Assembly: GCF_002943565.1 (NCBI RefSeq)
Contig: NZ_PJCH01000015.1
Span: 372,001 to 436,000 of the forward strand
Direction: 5' to 3'
Length of the DNA: 64,000 nt
Origin: Hyphococcus luteus
GTDB taxonomy: Bacteria; Pseudomonadota; Alphaproteobacteria; Caulobacterales; Parvularculaceae
Positions 36,283-45,118 of the stretch are shown here, in pieces (the stretch's first letter is position 1; every line of letters starts with the position of its first letter). A program made the translations under genes and the position numbers. The notes beneath the pieces are model-generated. The model was not told where the DNA came from. It worked only from the letters and a program-made list of their open reading frames with translations, and made no database searches.

Positions 36283-36782
36283 GCAGCCAGCAGAGTGAAA
36301 TGTCGTTTAATGACGGAGGCGGTATGCCGCCTTGGGCGGAGGTGATGAAGTCGTTCTTCTCCGGGGACCATCAATTGTTCGCGGCATTACGGATGGAACC
36401 GAATAAAGTCGACAAAGACGGGGTTTCGGTTTTCGCGACAATACCGGATTTTTTCGCGTATAAGGATGGAGAAAGCAGCGCGCACCCGGGCGCTTATACA
36501 ATCATTCTTGACACGGTATTCGGATTTTCAATTTTTGCAAAAATTCAACAGCCAAAAGCAATTGCTACGATCAATCTGAAGACGGACTATCTCCGCCCCA
36601 TTGAAATCGGTACAAAGATTATATGCAGCGCCGAATGTCACGACGTCAGCGGTAAAATCGCCCGGACGCGAGGAGATATCCTTGATTATGATGGGAGACC
36701 TCTAGCGAGTGCGACTGGCGCTTTCATGATCGCCAGCGGTGGGCCGGACTTTGCACGGCTCGGGAAAAGGCAACCGGCATGA
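36279..36782 (+). CDS. PaaI-like hotdog thioesterase
   Basis: A 167-residue hotdog-fold protein. The segment SSAHPGAYTIILDTVFGFSIFAKI matches the helix of the fold that carries the active residues in PaaI/YbgC-like thioesterases (with His-Pro-Gly in place of HGG), and KTDYLRPIEIGTKIICSAECHDVSGKIARTRGDI forms the central strands. It probably hydrolyses an acyl- or aryl-CoA. Both ends overlap neighbours by 4 bases (MarR before, second thioesterase after), so the three proteins are made together. The last codons are the ones duplicated at 9213. Confidence 0.85.
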   Translation: MSSQQSEMSFNDGGGMPPWAEVMKSFFSGDHQLFAALRMEPNKVDKDGVSVFATIPDFFAYKDGESSAHPGAYTIILDTVFGFSIFAKIQQPKAIATINLKTDYLRPIEIGTKIICSAECHDVSGKIARTRGDILDYDGRPLASATGAFMIASGGPDFARLGKRQPA

Positions 36783-37237
36783 CGCAATTTGCGAACTCGC
36801 CGCTTCGCCACTGGCTCCGGTTTGATGTCGAGGAAACCGAAAACGGCGCCCTTTATTCAATTTCACCGGATGACGCTCACATCGGCAATCCGCTGATCAA
36901 AGCGCTCCATGGCGGGGTTGTGTCGACTTTTCTGGAACTTGCCGCACTGCATGAATTGCGGCGCGCCCTTGGTTCCGATCCAGCGGGCGAGGCGATCAAC
37001 ATCAATGTGGACTATCTGAAATCCGTCAGGCTTTCGCCGCTCTTCGCCAGAGCGCACATTGCAAAAGCCGGGCGCCGGCTCGCCTTTATCGATTGCATCG
37101 TATGGCAAGACAACGAGGACTCACCCGCCGCGAAAGCGGCATGTTCATTTTTGCTACATAATCGGCGCTGCGTCCTCCCTGGTGCACGCCTAACTAGCCC
37201 CGAGGAGGCCGCTCCTCGGGGCATTTTTCGGAATTGA
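36779..37237 (+). CDS. PaaI-like hotdog thioesterase, C-terminus doubtful
   Basis: A second hotdog thioesterase of 152 residues. GGVVSTFLELAALHELRRAL is the helix of the fold with the His-Gly-Gly form (LHGGVVS), and NINVDYLKSVRLSPLFARAHIAKAGRRLAFIDCIVWQ gives the following strands. The fold should end near AAKAACSF. Instead the frame runs on for another 28 residues of odd sequence and crosses a perfect terminator. One extra T in the TTTTT run at about 37148-37152 would put a stop four codons later. So the annotated end may reflect a one-base deletion. It overlaps the first thioesterase by 4 bases. Confidence 0.82.
   Translation: MTQFANSPLRHWLRFDVEETENGALYSISPDDAHIGNPLIKALHGGVVSTFLELAALHELRRALGSDPAGEAININVDYLKSVRLSPLFARAHIAKAGRRLAFIDCIVWQDNEDSPAAKAACSFLLHNRRCVLPGARLTSPEEAAPRGIFRN
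37197..37228 (+). terminator. Rho-independent terminator of the marR-thioesterase operon
   Basis: Perfect 11-bp arms GCCCCGAGGAG (37197-37207) and CTCCTCGGGGC (37212-37222) with loop GCCG, followed by ATTTTT. It lies inside the open frame that ends at 37237, which is odd for a terminator. Confidence 0.92.
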
Positions 37238-38113
37238 ACCTGTATGATCGCTGGGATTAGTTGCACACACATTTCACAAAGAACGGAGTTAGCGCCTAAC
37301 TCCTCCCTGATTTTGATGAGGCGTATGGCGCGCCACTGGGTAAAACGGATTCGCGGCCGCGAGGCGCGTCAATATGTGGTAGCGCGCTTTCCATTGCTTG
37401 ATAGCCCAAGCGCAGGCTACGCAGTTCTCCTTCATGTCGGGAGCTTTCCTAACAGAAACGGGGCCTATGCATAATCGACAATTCCTGGGAATGGGCATCA
37501 GATATTCATGATCAATAAGCAAATAGAAATATCGCGCAGCATCTTAGCAAGAGCGGATATTTTCCGTATCTTGAGCATATCTGTGCGCAGCCACCCCTAA
37601 GCCCTGCAAGTTTAGAATAAGGTTTTCAGTGCGGACCATATAGGGTTGCGCGTAGTGATCAATTAGCGGCGCGAGCAATGTTGAAGCATTCTTGTCAGGC
37701 CCGATAGAATATTTTGCAGGGACAGCCTCTTGCAGAGACTATGACGCGCCATATGACTGAGGGCTCGCGTCCGGATGCGTTCAACTTCTTCCGCCGAAGC
37801 TTGACGCCACCGGCGAGACCTCGACCGCCTGTTTTTGCCCGAGCACGCCATTGACCAAGAGCGCAACACTACAATTGCTGAAGCGGGATTTTGCCACATG
37901 AAGCGGCAAATCGACGTTATGGCTAAAAAATTGCCGCTTCCTCTTATTCGACGTCTACGGTAGTCGCCCAAGATGCCGCCGGCAATCAGGTTGCGGAAAA
38001 GAGCCATACCCGCAACCATTCCAACCTTCGCATTGCTCGTGAACTATCCTAGAATTGTATACTTGAAGACGGCGCAAGCCATGATAGGTCGGGAAAAAAC
38101 GAAAGGTCAGCCG
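37238..38113. other. 876-bp region with possible decayed gene fragments
   Basis: I find no intact gene here. On the minus strand a 64-codon open stretch at about 37535-37730 reads sensibly (for example LLAPLIDHYAQPYMVRTENL and GVAAHRYAQDTENIRSC) but has no start. It is preceded in another frame by ASAEEVERIRTRALSHMARH, so a frameshifted remnant is possible. I cannot name the family. The TetR promoter must lie in the last 100 bases. Confidence 0.35.
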
Positions 38114-38719
38114 ATGAATACCAAAATCTCCCCGCGCGCGGCGCGAATGCGGGAGCGCATATTGGCTGCCGCTTTGGCCGAATTCGCCGCAAAAGGATAT
38201 GATGGCGCAACCATTCGCAACATCGCCGCTGCAAGCGGAGCCAAGCATCCGATCATCGACTATCACTTCGGCAATAAGGAAGGACTGTGGGATGCTGTCA
38301 TAGAGCACTGCGTTGGCGAACTCGCAAAGCGCATTGAGAGTATTTCCAAAAAAGCGGACAGCCGCTCCGTTCTCAAGGAAATCGTCAGGACGTTTTTTGA
38401 ATATGATATGGAGAACAAAGCGTTCCACCGCTTCATGATCCAGGCGAGCGCGCGCATGAGTCTGAAGGGCAGGAAGGCGATCAAGAAACATGTCGCGCCA
38501 ATCATCGAGCTGCAGTCGAAGTGCATCAAAGACTGTCAAAACAGCGGCCAGCTTCCCAAAGGCGATCCTATCTTATTTTCTTATATGCTGATCGGCGTAT
38601 CGGCCGTTCTTTCTAGCCTGACTTCAGAAATAGAATTTGTCGCAAAGAAAAAAGTCGATTCCTCTAAGACTAGGCAAGAATACTGGAAAATTATTGAGGG
38701 TGTGTTTTTTGACAATTAG
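38114..38719 (+). CDS. TetR-family transcriptional regulator
   Basis: A 201-residue regulator. The N-terminal helix-turn-helix is typical: ARMRERILAAALAEFAAKGYDGATIRNIAAASGAKHPIIDYHFGNKEGLWDAV. The rest is all-helical ligand and dimer domain. The ATG at 38114 is chosen; a longer start (38082, MIGREKTKGQP) is possible. It converges on the end of the aromatic operon that finishes at 38771. It is a candidate for binding the perfect palindrome at 45174-45188, which controls that operon, but nothing in the sequence proves the link. Confidence 0.9.
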   Translation: MNTKISPRAARMRERILAAALAEFAAKGYDGATIRNIAAASGAKHPIIDYHFGNKEGLWDAVIEHCVGELAKRIESISKKADSRSVLKEIVRTFFEYDMENKAFHRFMIQASARMSLKGRKAIKKHVAPIIELQSKCIKDCQNSGQLPKGDPILFSYMLIGVSAVLSSLTSEIEFVAKKKVDSSKTRQEYWKIIEGVFFDN

Positions 38720-38770
38720 CGAGCGTCGGCCGCATGCCGGACAGAAGCGGCGTCGTCAGGGTGGTTTCTA

Positions 38771-39166
38771 TCAGAGGCCGGTCTGTTCAATGACCTTGCG
38801 CGCAACTTTCTGTCCTTCGAGTGCTGCAGGAATGCCGCAATAACCTGCTACGTGGATAAAAACCTCTTTGATTTCCTCCTTTGTGAGCCCGTTGCGCAAG
38901 GCGACGCCGACATGAAGCTCCAATTCTGGCAGCCGGCCCATGCATGTCAGCATCCCGAGATTGAGCAGGCTGCGTTGTTTGCGTGTAAGGCCATCGCGTC
39001 CCCAGATGCGTCCCCATCCACATTCGGTGATATATTCCTGAAAATCCCGGTCGAAATCGTTCGCTTCATCGAGCGCCTTGCGAACATAGTCCTCGCCAAG
39101 CAATTCTTCCCGGATTTTCCGCCCTTTTTTGAAAGTATCGCTGTCCATCTTTGCGCCTCCAGTCAC
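38771..39166 (-). CDS. Carboxymuconolactone decarboxylase-family protein
   Basis: A 131-residue protein of the CMD/AhpD-like family. Signatures are GRDGLTRKQRSLLNLGMLTCMGRLPELELHVGVALRNGLTKEEIKEVFIHVAGYCGIPAALEG. The helix pair and the conserved histidine (IHVAGYCG) fit PcaC-like gamma-carboxymuconolactone decarboxylases. Only Cys in the TCMG position is present, not the C-x-x-C of peroxidase members, so a decarboxylase or isomerase role is more likely. The ATG overlaps the FAH gene stop by 4 bases; MDSDTF at 39148 is an alternative. It is the last gene of the operon. Confidence 0.85.
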   Translation of the reverse strand: MTGGAKMDSDTFKKGRKIREELLGEDYVRKALDEANDFDRDFQEYITECGWGRIWGRDGLTRKQRSLLNLGMLTCMGRLPELELHVGVALRNGLTKEEIKEVFIHVAGYCGIPAALEGQKVARKVIEQTGL

Positions 39167-40089
39167 CGGTGCGCCGAAACGCCGCCGGGCGGTGTGCCCT
39201 CCTTGATCATTCGCCGGATGCGGGCTGGCATTTCGTCGTCAATCCGTTTCGGCCAGCGCCGTTTCAGCGGATCTTTCACCTTGACGACGAGCCGGCCGAC
39301 TTGCTCGATTTCGACCGTGACAGTCTCGCCGTCCTGAATCGGGCCTATGCCCTGATGGTTCGTCCCTGTGAAAACCAGATCGCCCGGAAGCAACGGCGTT
39401 ACGGCGCTAATATATGCAATGCACTCCCGGATACGATGCCCCATATCGCTTGTCGAGAAATCGTGCCGGGGTTGATCGTCGACCCACAACCGAATACGCA
39501 GATTCTGCGGGTCGTCAATTTCCTCGGCTGTGACGATCCAAGGGCCGATCGGCGCAAAGGTATCGTGCGACTTGTTGAATAGCGACTGCTGCAAAACCGG
39601 AAACCGCCCCGACACATCAATGCCGACGGTATAACCAAACACGTAATCCAGAGCGTCTTGCGGCGTTACATTCCTGCATTCGCGCCCAATTACAAGCACC
39701 AACTCAGGCTCATGATGAAACACTCTCGCATCCACGTCCGGCAGCTCAACTGTGCCGCCGGGACCAAGGATCGATTCAGGCGACTTGAAGAAGGACCAAA
39801 TGGGCAAAGGCGGTCCATCTGTCCCTTCGAGATAGTTGGCGCCCATCGCAATAATCTTGCCTGGTCTTGGAACCGGCGCTTGAAGACGCGCCTCCGACAA
39901 TGGCCGTCCCGTTCCGCTTTTTTCAAGCTCTTCGAGAGGGGCTTGAAGCGCGCCGAAATCCTTGATGACCGCCTCAACGAGCTCCTGATTTGTCTTCGCC
40001 TTGTAGGACGCCACCAACACCGACGCGTCGATGACTAAATCATCGCGAACAATTCCCAATCCCTGACCTTCAACCAGTGCTAATTTCAT
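39163..40089 (-). CDS. Fumarylacetoacetate hydrolase-family protein
   Basis: A 308-residue FAH-superfamily enzyme (hydrolase, isomerase or decarboxylase of meta-cleavage products). The metal site is visible: FHHEPELVLVIGRECRN (E-x-E) and FGYTVGIDVSGR with the aspartate. IIAMGANYLEGT and MGHRIRECIAYISAVTPLLPGDLVFTGTNHQGIGPI are other family blocks. Start MKLALVEG at 40089 is preferred over 40110 because family members begin at this strand. It probably acts on the ring-fission product made by the extradiol enzymes of the same region. Confidence 0.88.
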   Translation of the reverse strand: MKLALVEGQGLGIVRDDLVIDASVLVASYKAKTNQELVEAVIKDFGALQAPLEELEKSGTGRPLSEARLQAPVPRPGKIIAMGANYLEGTDGPPLPIWSFFKSPESILGPGGTVELPDVDARVFHHEPELVLVIGRECRNVTPQDALDYVFGYTVGIDVSGRFPVLQQSLFNKSHDTFAPIGPWIVTAEEIDDPQNLRIRLWVDDQPRHDFSTSDMGHRIRECIAYISAVTPLLPGDLVFTGTNHQGIGPIQDGETVTVEIEQVGRLVVKVKDPLKRRWPKRIDDEMPARIRRMIKEGTPPGGVSAHR

Positions 40090-40135
40090 GCGGTCTTCCG
40101 TATATTTCAAATCAAGAGTTTCAGCCTCGCTTCAG

Positions 40136-40690
40136 TCAGGCGGCGCCCATTCGCTTGCGCATCTCCGCCTCGCGCTCCGCCGCCAGCATGTAGCCTGGAA
40201 TGTCTTTAACTCTGCGCGCCGTAATCGCGACGATTTCGTCATCCGACTGTTCAAGATCAAGTTCAAGACGACAGGGTTGCGGTACATGCCACGGCGACTT
40301 CGCGTATACTTCAATGACGTTTTCTTCAGGATCATTGAAATAGATCGACCATGCATTGCCATGATCCATTCTGTCGAGCGTTTCTATTCCTTCTCTATCA
40401 AGACGTCGGAGAACCTCCTTCAGTCCGCCGAGAGACCTGACCCGGAATGAGACCTGATTGATTGCGCCGGGCCGCGCAGTTTCCGGCCTTCCGCTCGCCA
40501 GGACGAGTTGATGATGCAGTTCCGGATCGGAACTCATGAAAACGATATCGGCGTTGCTGCGCGACATCTGTCCCTGATCCGTTACGTGCAACCCCATAAC
40601 CCGCGAATAAAAGCCGACCATTGATTTCAGGTCATAGACGTTCAATCCAACATGTTCGAGCATTGGAGGATCATTGCTCGCTTCAATCAT
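40136..40690 (-). CDS. VOC-family protein, probable extradiol dioxygenase
   Basis: A 184-residue glyoxalase/dioxygenase-fold protein. The first VOC strand MLEHVGLNVYDLKSMVGFYSRVMGL carries a histidine ligand, ELHHQLVLASGRP gives a second, and ENVIEVYAKSPW gives the glutamate, so an H-H-E metal triad is possible. FNDPEENVIEVY is the familiar ring-cleavage-enzyme ending. The single-module length and a polar 50-residue C-terminal tail set it apart from two-module BphC/C23O enzymes. It lies between the TBDR and the FAH gene in the same operon. Start could also be residue 10 (MLEHVG). Confidence 0.82.
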   Translation of the reverse strand: MIEASNDPPMLEHVGLNVYDLKSMVGFYSRVMGLHVTDQGQMSRSNADIVFMSSDPELHHQLVLASGRPETARPGAINQVSFRVRSLGGLKEVLRRLDREGIETLDRMDHGNAWSIYFNDPEENVIEVYAKSPWHVPQPCRLELDLEQSDDEIVAITARRVKDIPGYMLAAEREAEMRKRMGAA

Positions 40691-40707
40691 GTGATACGCT
40701 CCTCCCG

Positions 40708-42999
40708 TTAGAAATTGACCCGCACGTCGCCGCCAAATATCGGCACGCCGTCATTTTGGAGGCACTTGATCGATCCAGTATTAGATCGTAACTCCTGAAT
40801 ATTGTCGCAATAGGTTTGACCCGTCAGGTTCTTTCCCCAAAGTCCAAAATCAAGATTGCCCACGACATATGACAGTCTCGCATTCAGAATTGTCCGCTGG
40901 TCCTCGTTGAACTCAGGCTTATTCTCGATGTCGTAGGATTGGTCGCCGACATAAGCGGCGTCGATTTGCGCCGCGAGTACCGCGGAATTCGATAATTCCC
41001 ATTCTTTCCTTACGAGTCCGTTGACCGTCCAATGCGGAGAATATGGAAGCGTGTTGCCTTCGCTGATGGTCGGCAGGCTAGTCGCGTCTTTGACCTCCGA
41101 ATCTAGCCAGCCCACCGCGCCCTGGAATACCAAGCCGTCTTGAGGTTCGAATTGAAGTTCAAGCTCAGCGCCCCAGCTCGCCGCCTTGGGAATATTCAGC
41201 AGAAGCGGCAGAATCTGACCGCCTTCCAGAAGCACGCTGAAAATCTGCATGTCTTTCCAGTCGTTGTAAAAGACGGAGGCGTTTGCGAGCAGCTGCCCGC
41301 CGAACGATCTCGTTTTCAAACCACCCTCATAGGTGAGCAGAGTTTCCTCATCGACCTGCCGCGCGGCCTGACCGATAATCGCCTGCAACGCCGCTGTGCT
41401 GAAGCCGCCGGTCTTGAAACCCCGTGATACGCTGGCAAAAAGCATCGCGTCGTCATTCACGTCATAAGCAATTGCAAACCGCCCACCCCATTCATTCCAG
41501 TCGCCCGACAATGGCGTGCTGGTGACCAACCTGATCGGATCAGTTTCAACTTCCGCTTCACCGAGGAAAGTGCCGATTGGAAACAAGGCCCCGCGTCCGA
41601 TCAACGTGTCATTGAACCCGTCCTTTTCCTCCCAAGAATAGCGACCGCCGACTGTGATGGTCAATTTGTCCGCCACGTCCCAGTCCGCCTGACCGTAAAC
41701 GGATATCGCAGCATCGTCCTGGTCGATGATCGTCGTTGGCACCAGCGTGAAAGCCGCCGCCGGCGAACCCGGCAGCGCACCGCCGATCGGCGGCGGCGCG
41801 CCTGTCGTTCTCGCCGCCGTGACCCATTTCGCCTTTTCGTTGAAGTAAAGCCCCCCGACAATCCAGCGAAACGCCTTGTCGCCGGGCGACGTCAGCCTGA
41901 CCTCCTGGCTCCACTGGTCCGCGTCAGCCGATTGATGCAGCTCAAAGAACGCGTGTGGCCCGCCGTCGACATCATTACTGCGGCGCAGCTTATTGTCTTC
42001 ATAGGCGGTGATGGCGGTGATGTTGGCGAATCCGAGATCCCAGTTGATGTTGAAGAAGCCGCCATACGAATCAATATCGTTCCGCGCGTTTGGCATGTTC
42101 GCGAACACCTCGAGCGCGTCACCCGTGTCAACAAATCCTCCCGCGTCGGCGCAAGGTTGGCCCAAGCCCCAGTCTCCAGGCGGCAAAGCGCAAGGCATGG
42201 TCGGATCGCCTGGATCGCGCGTGCCAATGGTTTTCACGGCGTGATTGCTGCCCCGGTTTAGGCCGAAATGTCCGTTCAGGAGAACTTCGAGCCGATCTGA
42301 GGGTCGCCATAACAACTGTGCGCGAGCGGCGTATTTTTTCTTGTCGAAACCGTCAACGCCAAGGAATTTGTTTTCCTGAATATCATCGCGAATGTTCGCC
42401 ATGCCGGCGATGCGCAGCGCCGCTGTGTCCGAAAGAGGCAAGTTCAGCGCGCTTTCCACATCGAACTGAGAATATCGCCCGGCGGTGAAGCGGCCGAAGC
42501 CGGAGGTTCCACCCTCAAGCGACGGCTTGGCGGAAATGTAGCTGACCGCGCCGCCCGTCGTGTTTCTTCCGAATAATGTGTTCTGCGGCCCGCGCAGCAC
42601 TTCAATTCGTTCCAGATCGAAAAGTGGAAACGACCATGAAACCGGCGAGTTCAGCGTAACCTCGTCGGCGTAAACGCCAATGGCCGTGTTCGAGTTGACG
42701 TGAAAGTTCGAGTCGCCAACGCCGCGAATATAGAAATTAAACTGCGAGTCTCCTGCGGCGACATTGGTTGAGGCGTTAGGAATGAGCGCAAACACCTCAG
42801 TCGACGATGTGACGCCGCGCCGTGCGATTTCGTTCGCAGTAAAAGCCTGCATCGTGATCGGCACAGATTGAATATCCTCCGCGCGCTTTTGCGCCGTGAC
42901 AATAATGACGTCATCGATGTCATCGGCCGAAATGGCGGTTGTCGACATGACTAGGGAGATCAGCCCGGCTCCCGCCATCATCCTTCTCTTATTCCTCAT
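40708..42999 (-). CDS. TonB-dependent receptor of the aromatic operon
   Basis: A 763-residue outer-membrane receptor. Signal peptide 1-25 (GAGLISLVMSTTAISA), TonB box DDVIIVTAQKRAEDIQSVP, plug (EIARRGVTSSTEVFALIPN, FYIRGVGDS, DLERIEVLRGPQNTLFGRNTTGGAVSYI) and a barrel ending in GGDVRVNF. The plug style (EDIQSVP, FGRNTTGG) is the one seen in sphingomonad-type receptors for aromatic and polycyclic compounds. There is no STN domain. It belongs to the minus-strand operon headed by the flavin monooxygenase and probably imports the substrate. Confidence 0.92.
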   Translation of the reverse strand: MRNKRRMMAGAGLISLVMSTTAISADDIDDVIIVTAQKRAEDIQSVPITMQAFTANEIARRGVTSSTEVFALIPNASTNVAAGDSQFNFYIRGVGDSNFHVNSNTAIGVYADEVTLNSPVSWSFPLFDLERIEVLRGPQNTLFGRNTTGGAVSYISAKPSLEGGTSGFGRFTAGRYSQFDVESALNLPLSDTAALRIAGMANIRDDIQENKFLGVDGFDKKKYAARAQLLWRPSDRLEVLLNGHFGLNRGSNHAVKTIGTRDPGDPTMPCALPPGDWGLGQPCADAGGFVDTGDALEVFANMPNARNDIDSYGGFFNINWDLGFANITAITAYEDNKLRRSNDVDGGPHAFFELHQSADADQWSQEVRLTSPGDKAFRWIVGGLYFNEKAKWVTAARTTGAPPPIGGALPGSPAAAFTLVPTTIIDQDDAAISVYGQADWDVADKLTITVGGRYSWEEKDGFNDTLIGRGALFPIGTFLGEAEVETDPIRLVTSTPLSGDWNEWGGRFAIAYDVNDDAMLFASVSRGFKTGGFSTAALQAIIGQAARQVDEETLLTYEGGLKTRSFGGQLLANASVFYNDWKDMQIFSVLLEGGQILPLLLNIPKAASWGAELELQFEPQDGLVFQGAVGWLDSEVKDATSLPTISEGNTLPYSPHWTVNGLVRKEWELSNSAVLAAQIDAAYVGDQSYDIENKPEFNEDQRTILNARLSYVVGNLDFGLWGKNLTGQTYCDNIQELRSNTGSIKCLQNDGVPIFGGDVRVNF

Positions 43000-43072
43000 A
43001 ATTCCCTCCCGATGTGTTTCCTAAAATTCGCGGCACCGTCGGGGAAACACCACCCCGCGGCGGCTCATCGTT

Positions 43073-43921
43073 TTACGGCAGCCCCGCTCCTGGAATTTCG
43101 AGAGGCGCTGCATCGATACGGGCGCGCGACCGTCCGCTCAGAATCTCTGCAGGACTTGACAGCGTCGCCATCATGTAAAGCGTCTTTCTATCTGCTCCAC
43201 CCGTCGCACATGCAGCGGCGAACGGGGCGTCGCTATCGATCCGATGCGTAATTTCCCCGCCCTCCAGGATGCGGACGAATTCGCCGGTTTCGGATGACGC
43301 CACCCAGACCGCTCCTTGTTCGTCGAGACAGATGCCATCCGGCGTTCTCTCACCGAGATCGGCGAAGACGCGCCGCCGCGACAGGGAGCCGCTCGGATCG
43401 ATGTCGAAAGCCGTCAGCCGATGCGCGAATGTCTCCGCCACGATCAATGTGCATCCATCGGGCGTAATCGCCATGCCGTTCGGGAAAATCAAATCGTCAG
43501 CAACCGTTCTCGGCCGACCGTTTTCCACGAAAACGAGATTAGTCGGATGGGGATCGAGCCCCTCAAAGAGGTTGCAGCCCGTATTCCCGACATAAGCGCG
43601 GCCCCTAGCGTCGATCACCATGTCGTTAAGGCTCTTGCCGGCGCAAAGCGCCGACAGGTCGGCATAAGGCTCAACGCGCGTCCCGTCGTAAGACCTGAGT
43701 TCGCAGGACTTCATCGAAACGAAAACCAATCGACCGTCCGGAAGCCAGCCGAGCCCGGACGGCGCTTCGGTCTCAAGGACCGTTTCCACGGCTCCCGCTT
43801 CATTCATGCGTACGATCCGCCCGCCAAACATGTCGGACGCCCAAAGACATCCATCGCGCCAACGCGGGGATTCGCCGAAAACGAGGGCGTCAGCGATCGT
43901 ATGACAAGATATGGGCTTCAT
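43073..43921 (-). CDS. SMP-30/gluconolactonase-family lactonase
   Basis: A 282-residue six-bladed propeller of the SMP-30/LRE family. GESPRWRDGCLWASDMFGGRIVRM carries the metal-binding glutamate, SLNDMVIDARGRAYVGNTG the asparagine, and FPNGMAITPDGCTLIVAETFAHRLTAFDID and TPDGICLDEQGAVWVAS the later ligands. It hydrolyses lactones. In this operon it could open a lactone formed by ring oxidation. It starts 21 bases after the stop of the monooxygenase gene. No signal peptide, so it should act in the cytoplasm. Confidence 0.9.
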   Translation of the reverse strand: MKPISCHTIADALVFGESPRWRDGCLWASDMFGGRIVRMNEAGAVETVLETEAPSGLGWLPDGRLVFVSMKSCELRSYDGTRVEPYADLSALCAGKSLNDMVIDARGRAYVGNTGCNLFEGLDPHPTNLVFVENGRPRTVADDLIFPNGMAITPDGCTLIVAETFAHRLTAFDIDPSGSLSRRRVFADLGERTPDGICLDEQGAVWVASSETGEFVRILEGGEITHRIDSDAPFAAACATGGADRKTLYMMATLSSPAEILSGRSRARIDAAPLEIPGAGLP

Positions 43922-43942
43922 CGCGACTCTCGACAGCCGGCG

Positions 43943-45118
43943 TCAATCAAGTACGCCGAAGATATTCCATTTCGCGTCCTGATTGACGCGCCCCTCAAGC
44001 ACCTGTCCGCAGGCCTGGACGATCTGGTCGGACAGCAAAATGTGCTGCGTGCCGGCGTGAATGTCTCTGAAACAGCGCTGCAACCGGCTTTTGCGTAAGC
44101 TGACGCCGCCACCGTTGATGTGAGCGAATACGGCGTTTTCAGAGATCACGTCGTGAATATGGCGCATCGCAAGACGGATAAGAGCAATTTGTTCAAGCGA
44201 TGCGGGACGGTCTTTCAGCAATACCTCACTCAAATCGTCCCATGCCTCATAGCAGAACGCCCTTGCAGCCCGGTATTTCGCCTCGGCATGCGCGTATTTC
44301 TCCTTGAAACTCGCCGAATCGCCGATGACGCCGAAAGGATTAGCTTTGGTGCGCGCGACTTCGGCAAGCTCATCCAGAGTTCGCCGACCGACGCCGATGG
44401 CCCAGGCTGTATGTCCGAAGGAGGTGAACCCGATCAACCCGAGAGAATACTGGTTACCGCCGCGAACCGGATCCGTCGCCGCGTACTCGTAGCACATGTC
44501 GTCCGGCACGAAGAGATCCTTCGCCGTATAGTCGTAGCTTCCAGTGCCTCGCAGACCCAGAACGTCCCAATTGTGCCCGAGCTCCATATGCTCTCGGTCG
44601 AAATGAGCGAGAATGACAACCGGCGTGCCGTCATCGTATCGTTCCGGCTCACCGTTTTTCATGACAGTGCAGCCGGAATGCACTATCTCCGCATGATAGA
44701 TGCCGCTGCCATAGCTCCAATTTCCTTCAATGACGAAGCCGCCGTCAGCACGACGGGCGAGGCCGCGGGGCACGCCCTGTCCCGCGACTATTCGATTCGG
44801 ACCCTTTCCGTAAATCTTTTCCGCCCCGCCATCGGGTATGTAGGCGCCAACCGTACTGCCAGCGACGCCGGCGACCATTGTGCACCAGCCCGCTGATGCA
44901 TCGGCGTAAGCGACATCCTCAACAACGCGGATCGCATCGGAGAAGGTTATTTGCGCGCCGCCGAGATCCTTTGGCAAGAGCATCGTATACAAACCGGCAT
45001 CCTGCAGCGCCTTTACGGTGGCATCCGTCAAGTGCGTGAGGCGTTCGGCTTCGTCAGCCTCCGCTTCGATCAAAGGCTGCAACTTTTTCGCCGCGGCTTT
45101 TAACTCTGTGTATCCCAT
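43943..45118 (-). CDS. Flavin-dependent monooxygenase, acyl-CoA dehydrogenase fold
   Basis: A 391-residue oxygenase component of a two-component flavin monooxygenase (HpaH/HsaA-like, group D). Blocks seen are GLYTMLLPKDLGGAQITFSDAIRVVEDVAYADASAGWCTMVAG, GNWSYGSGIYHAEIVHSGC, GLRGTGSYDYTAKDLFVPDD and GGGVSLRKSRLQRCFRDIHAGTQHILLSDQ. The reduced flavin should come from the flavin reductase encoded divergently at 45476. HsaA-type enzymes ortho-hydroxylate phenols, including the ring-A phenol of secosteroids. Start MGYTELKAA at 45118 is preferred to the frame start at 45139. It heads a six-gene operon. Confidence 0.88.
   Translation of the reverse strand: MGYTELKAAAKKLQPLIEAEADEAERLTHLTDATVKALQDAGLYTMLLPKDLGGAQITFSDAIRVVEDVAYADASAGWCTMVAGVAGSTVGAYIPDGGAEKIYGKGPNRIVAGQGVPRGLARRADGGFVIEGNWSYGSGIYHAEIVHSGCTVMKNGEPERYDDGTPVVILAHFDREHMELGHNWDVLGLRGTGSYDYTAKDLFVPDDMCYEYAATDPVRGGNQYSLGLIGFTSFGHTAWAIGVGRRTLDELAEVARTKANPFGVIGDSASFKEKYAHAEAKYRAARAFCYEAWDDLSEVLLKDRPASLEQIALIRLAMRHIHDVISENAVFAHINGGGVSLRKSRLQRCFRDIHAGTQHILLSDQIVQACGQVLEGRVNQDAKWNIFGVLD

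Noticed and set aside
37955-38539. Minus-strand frame of 194 codons
   Set aside because: Mostly antisense to the TetR gene; the helix-turn-helix on the plus strand is clear.
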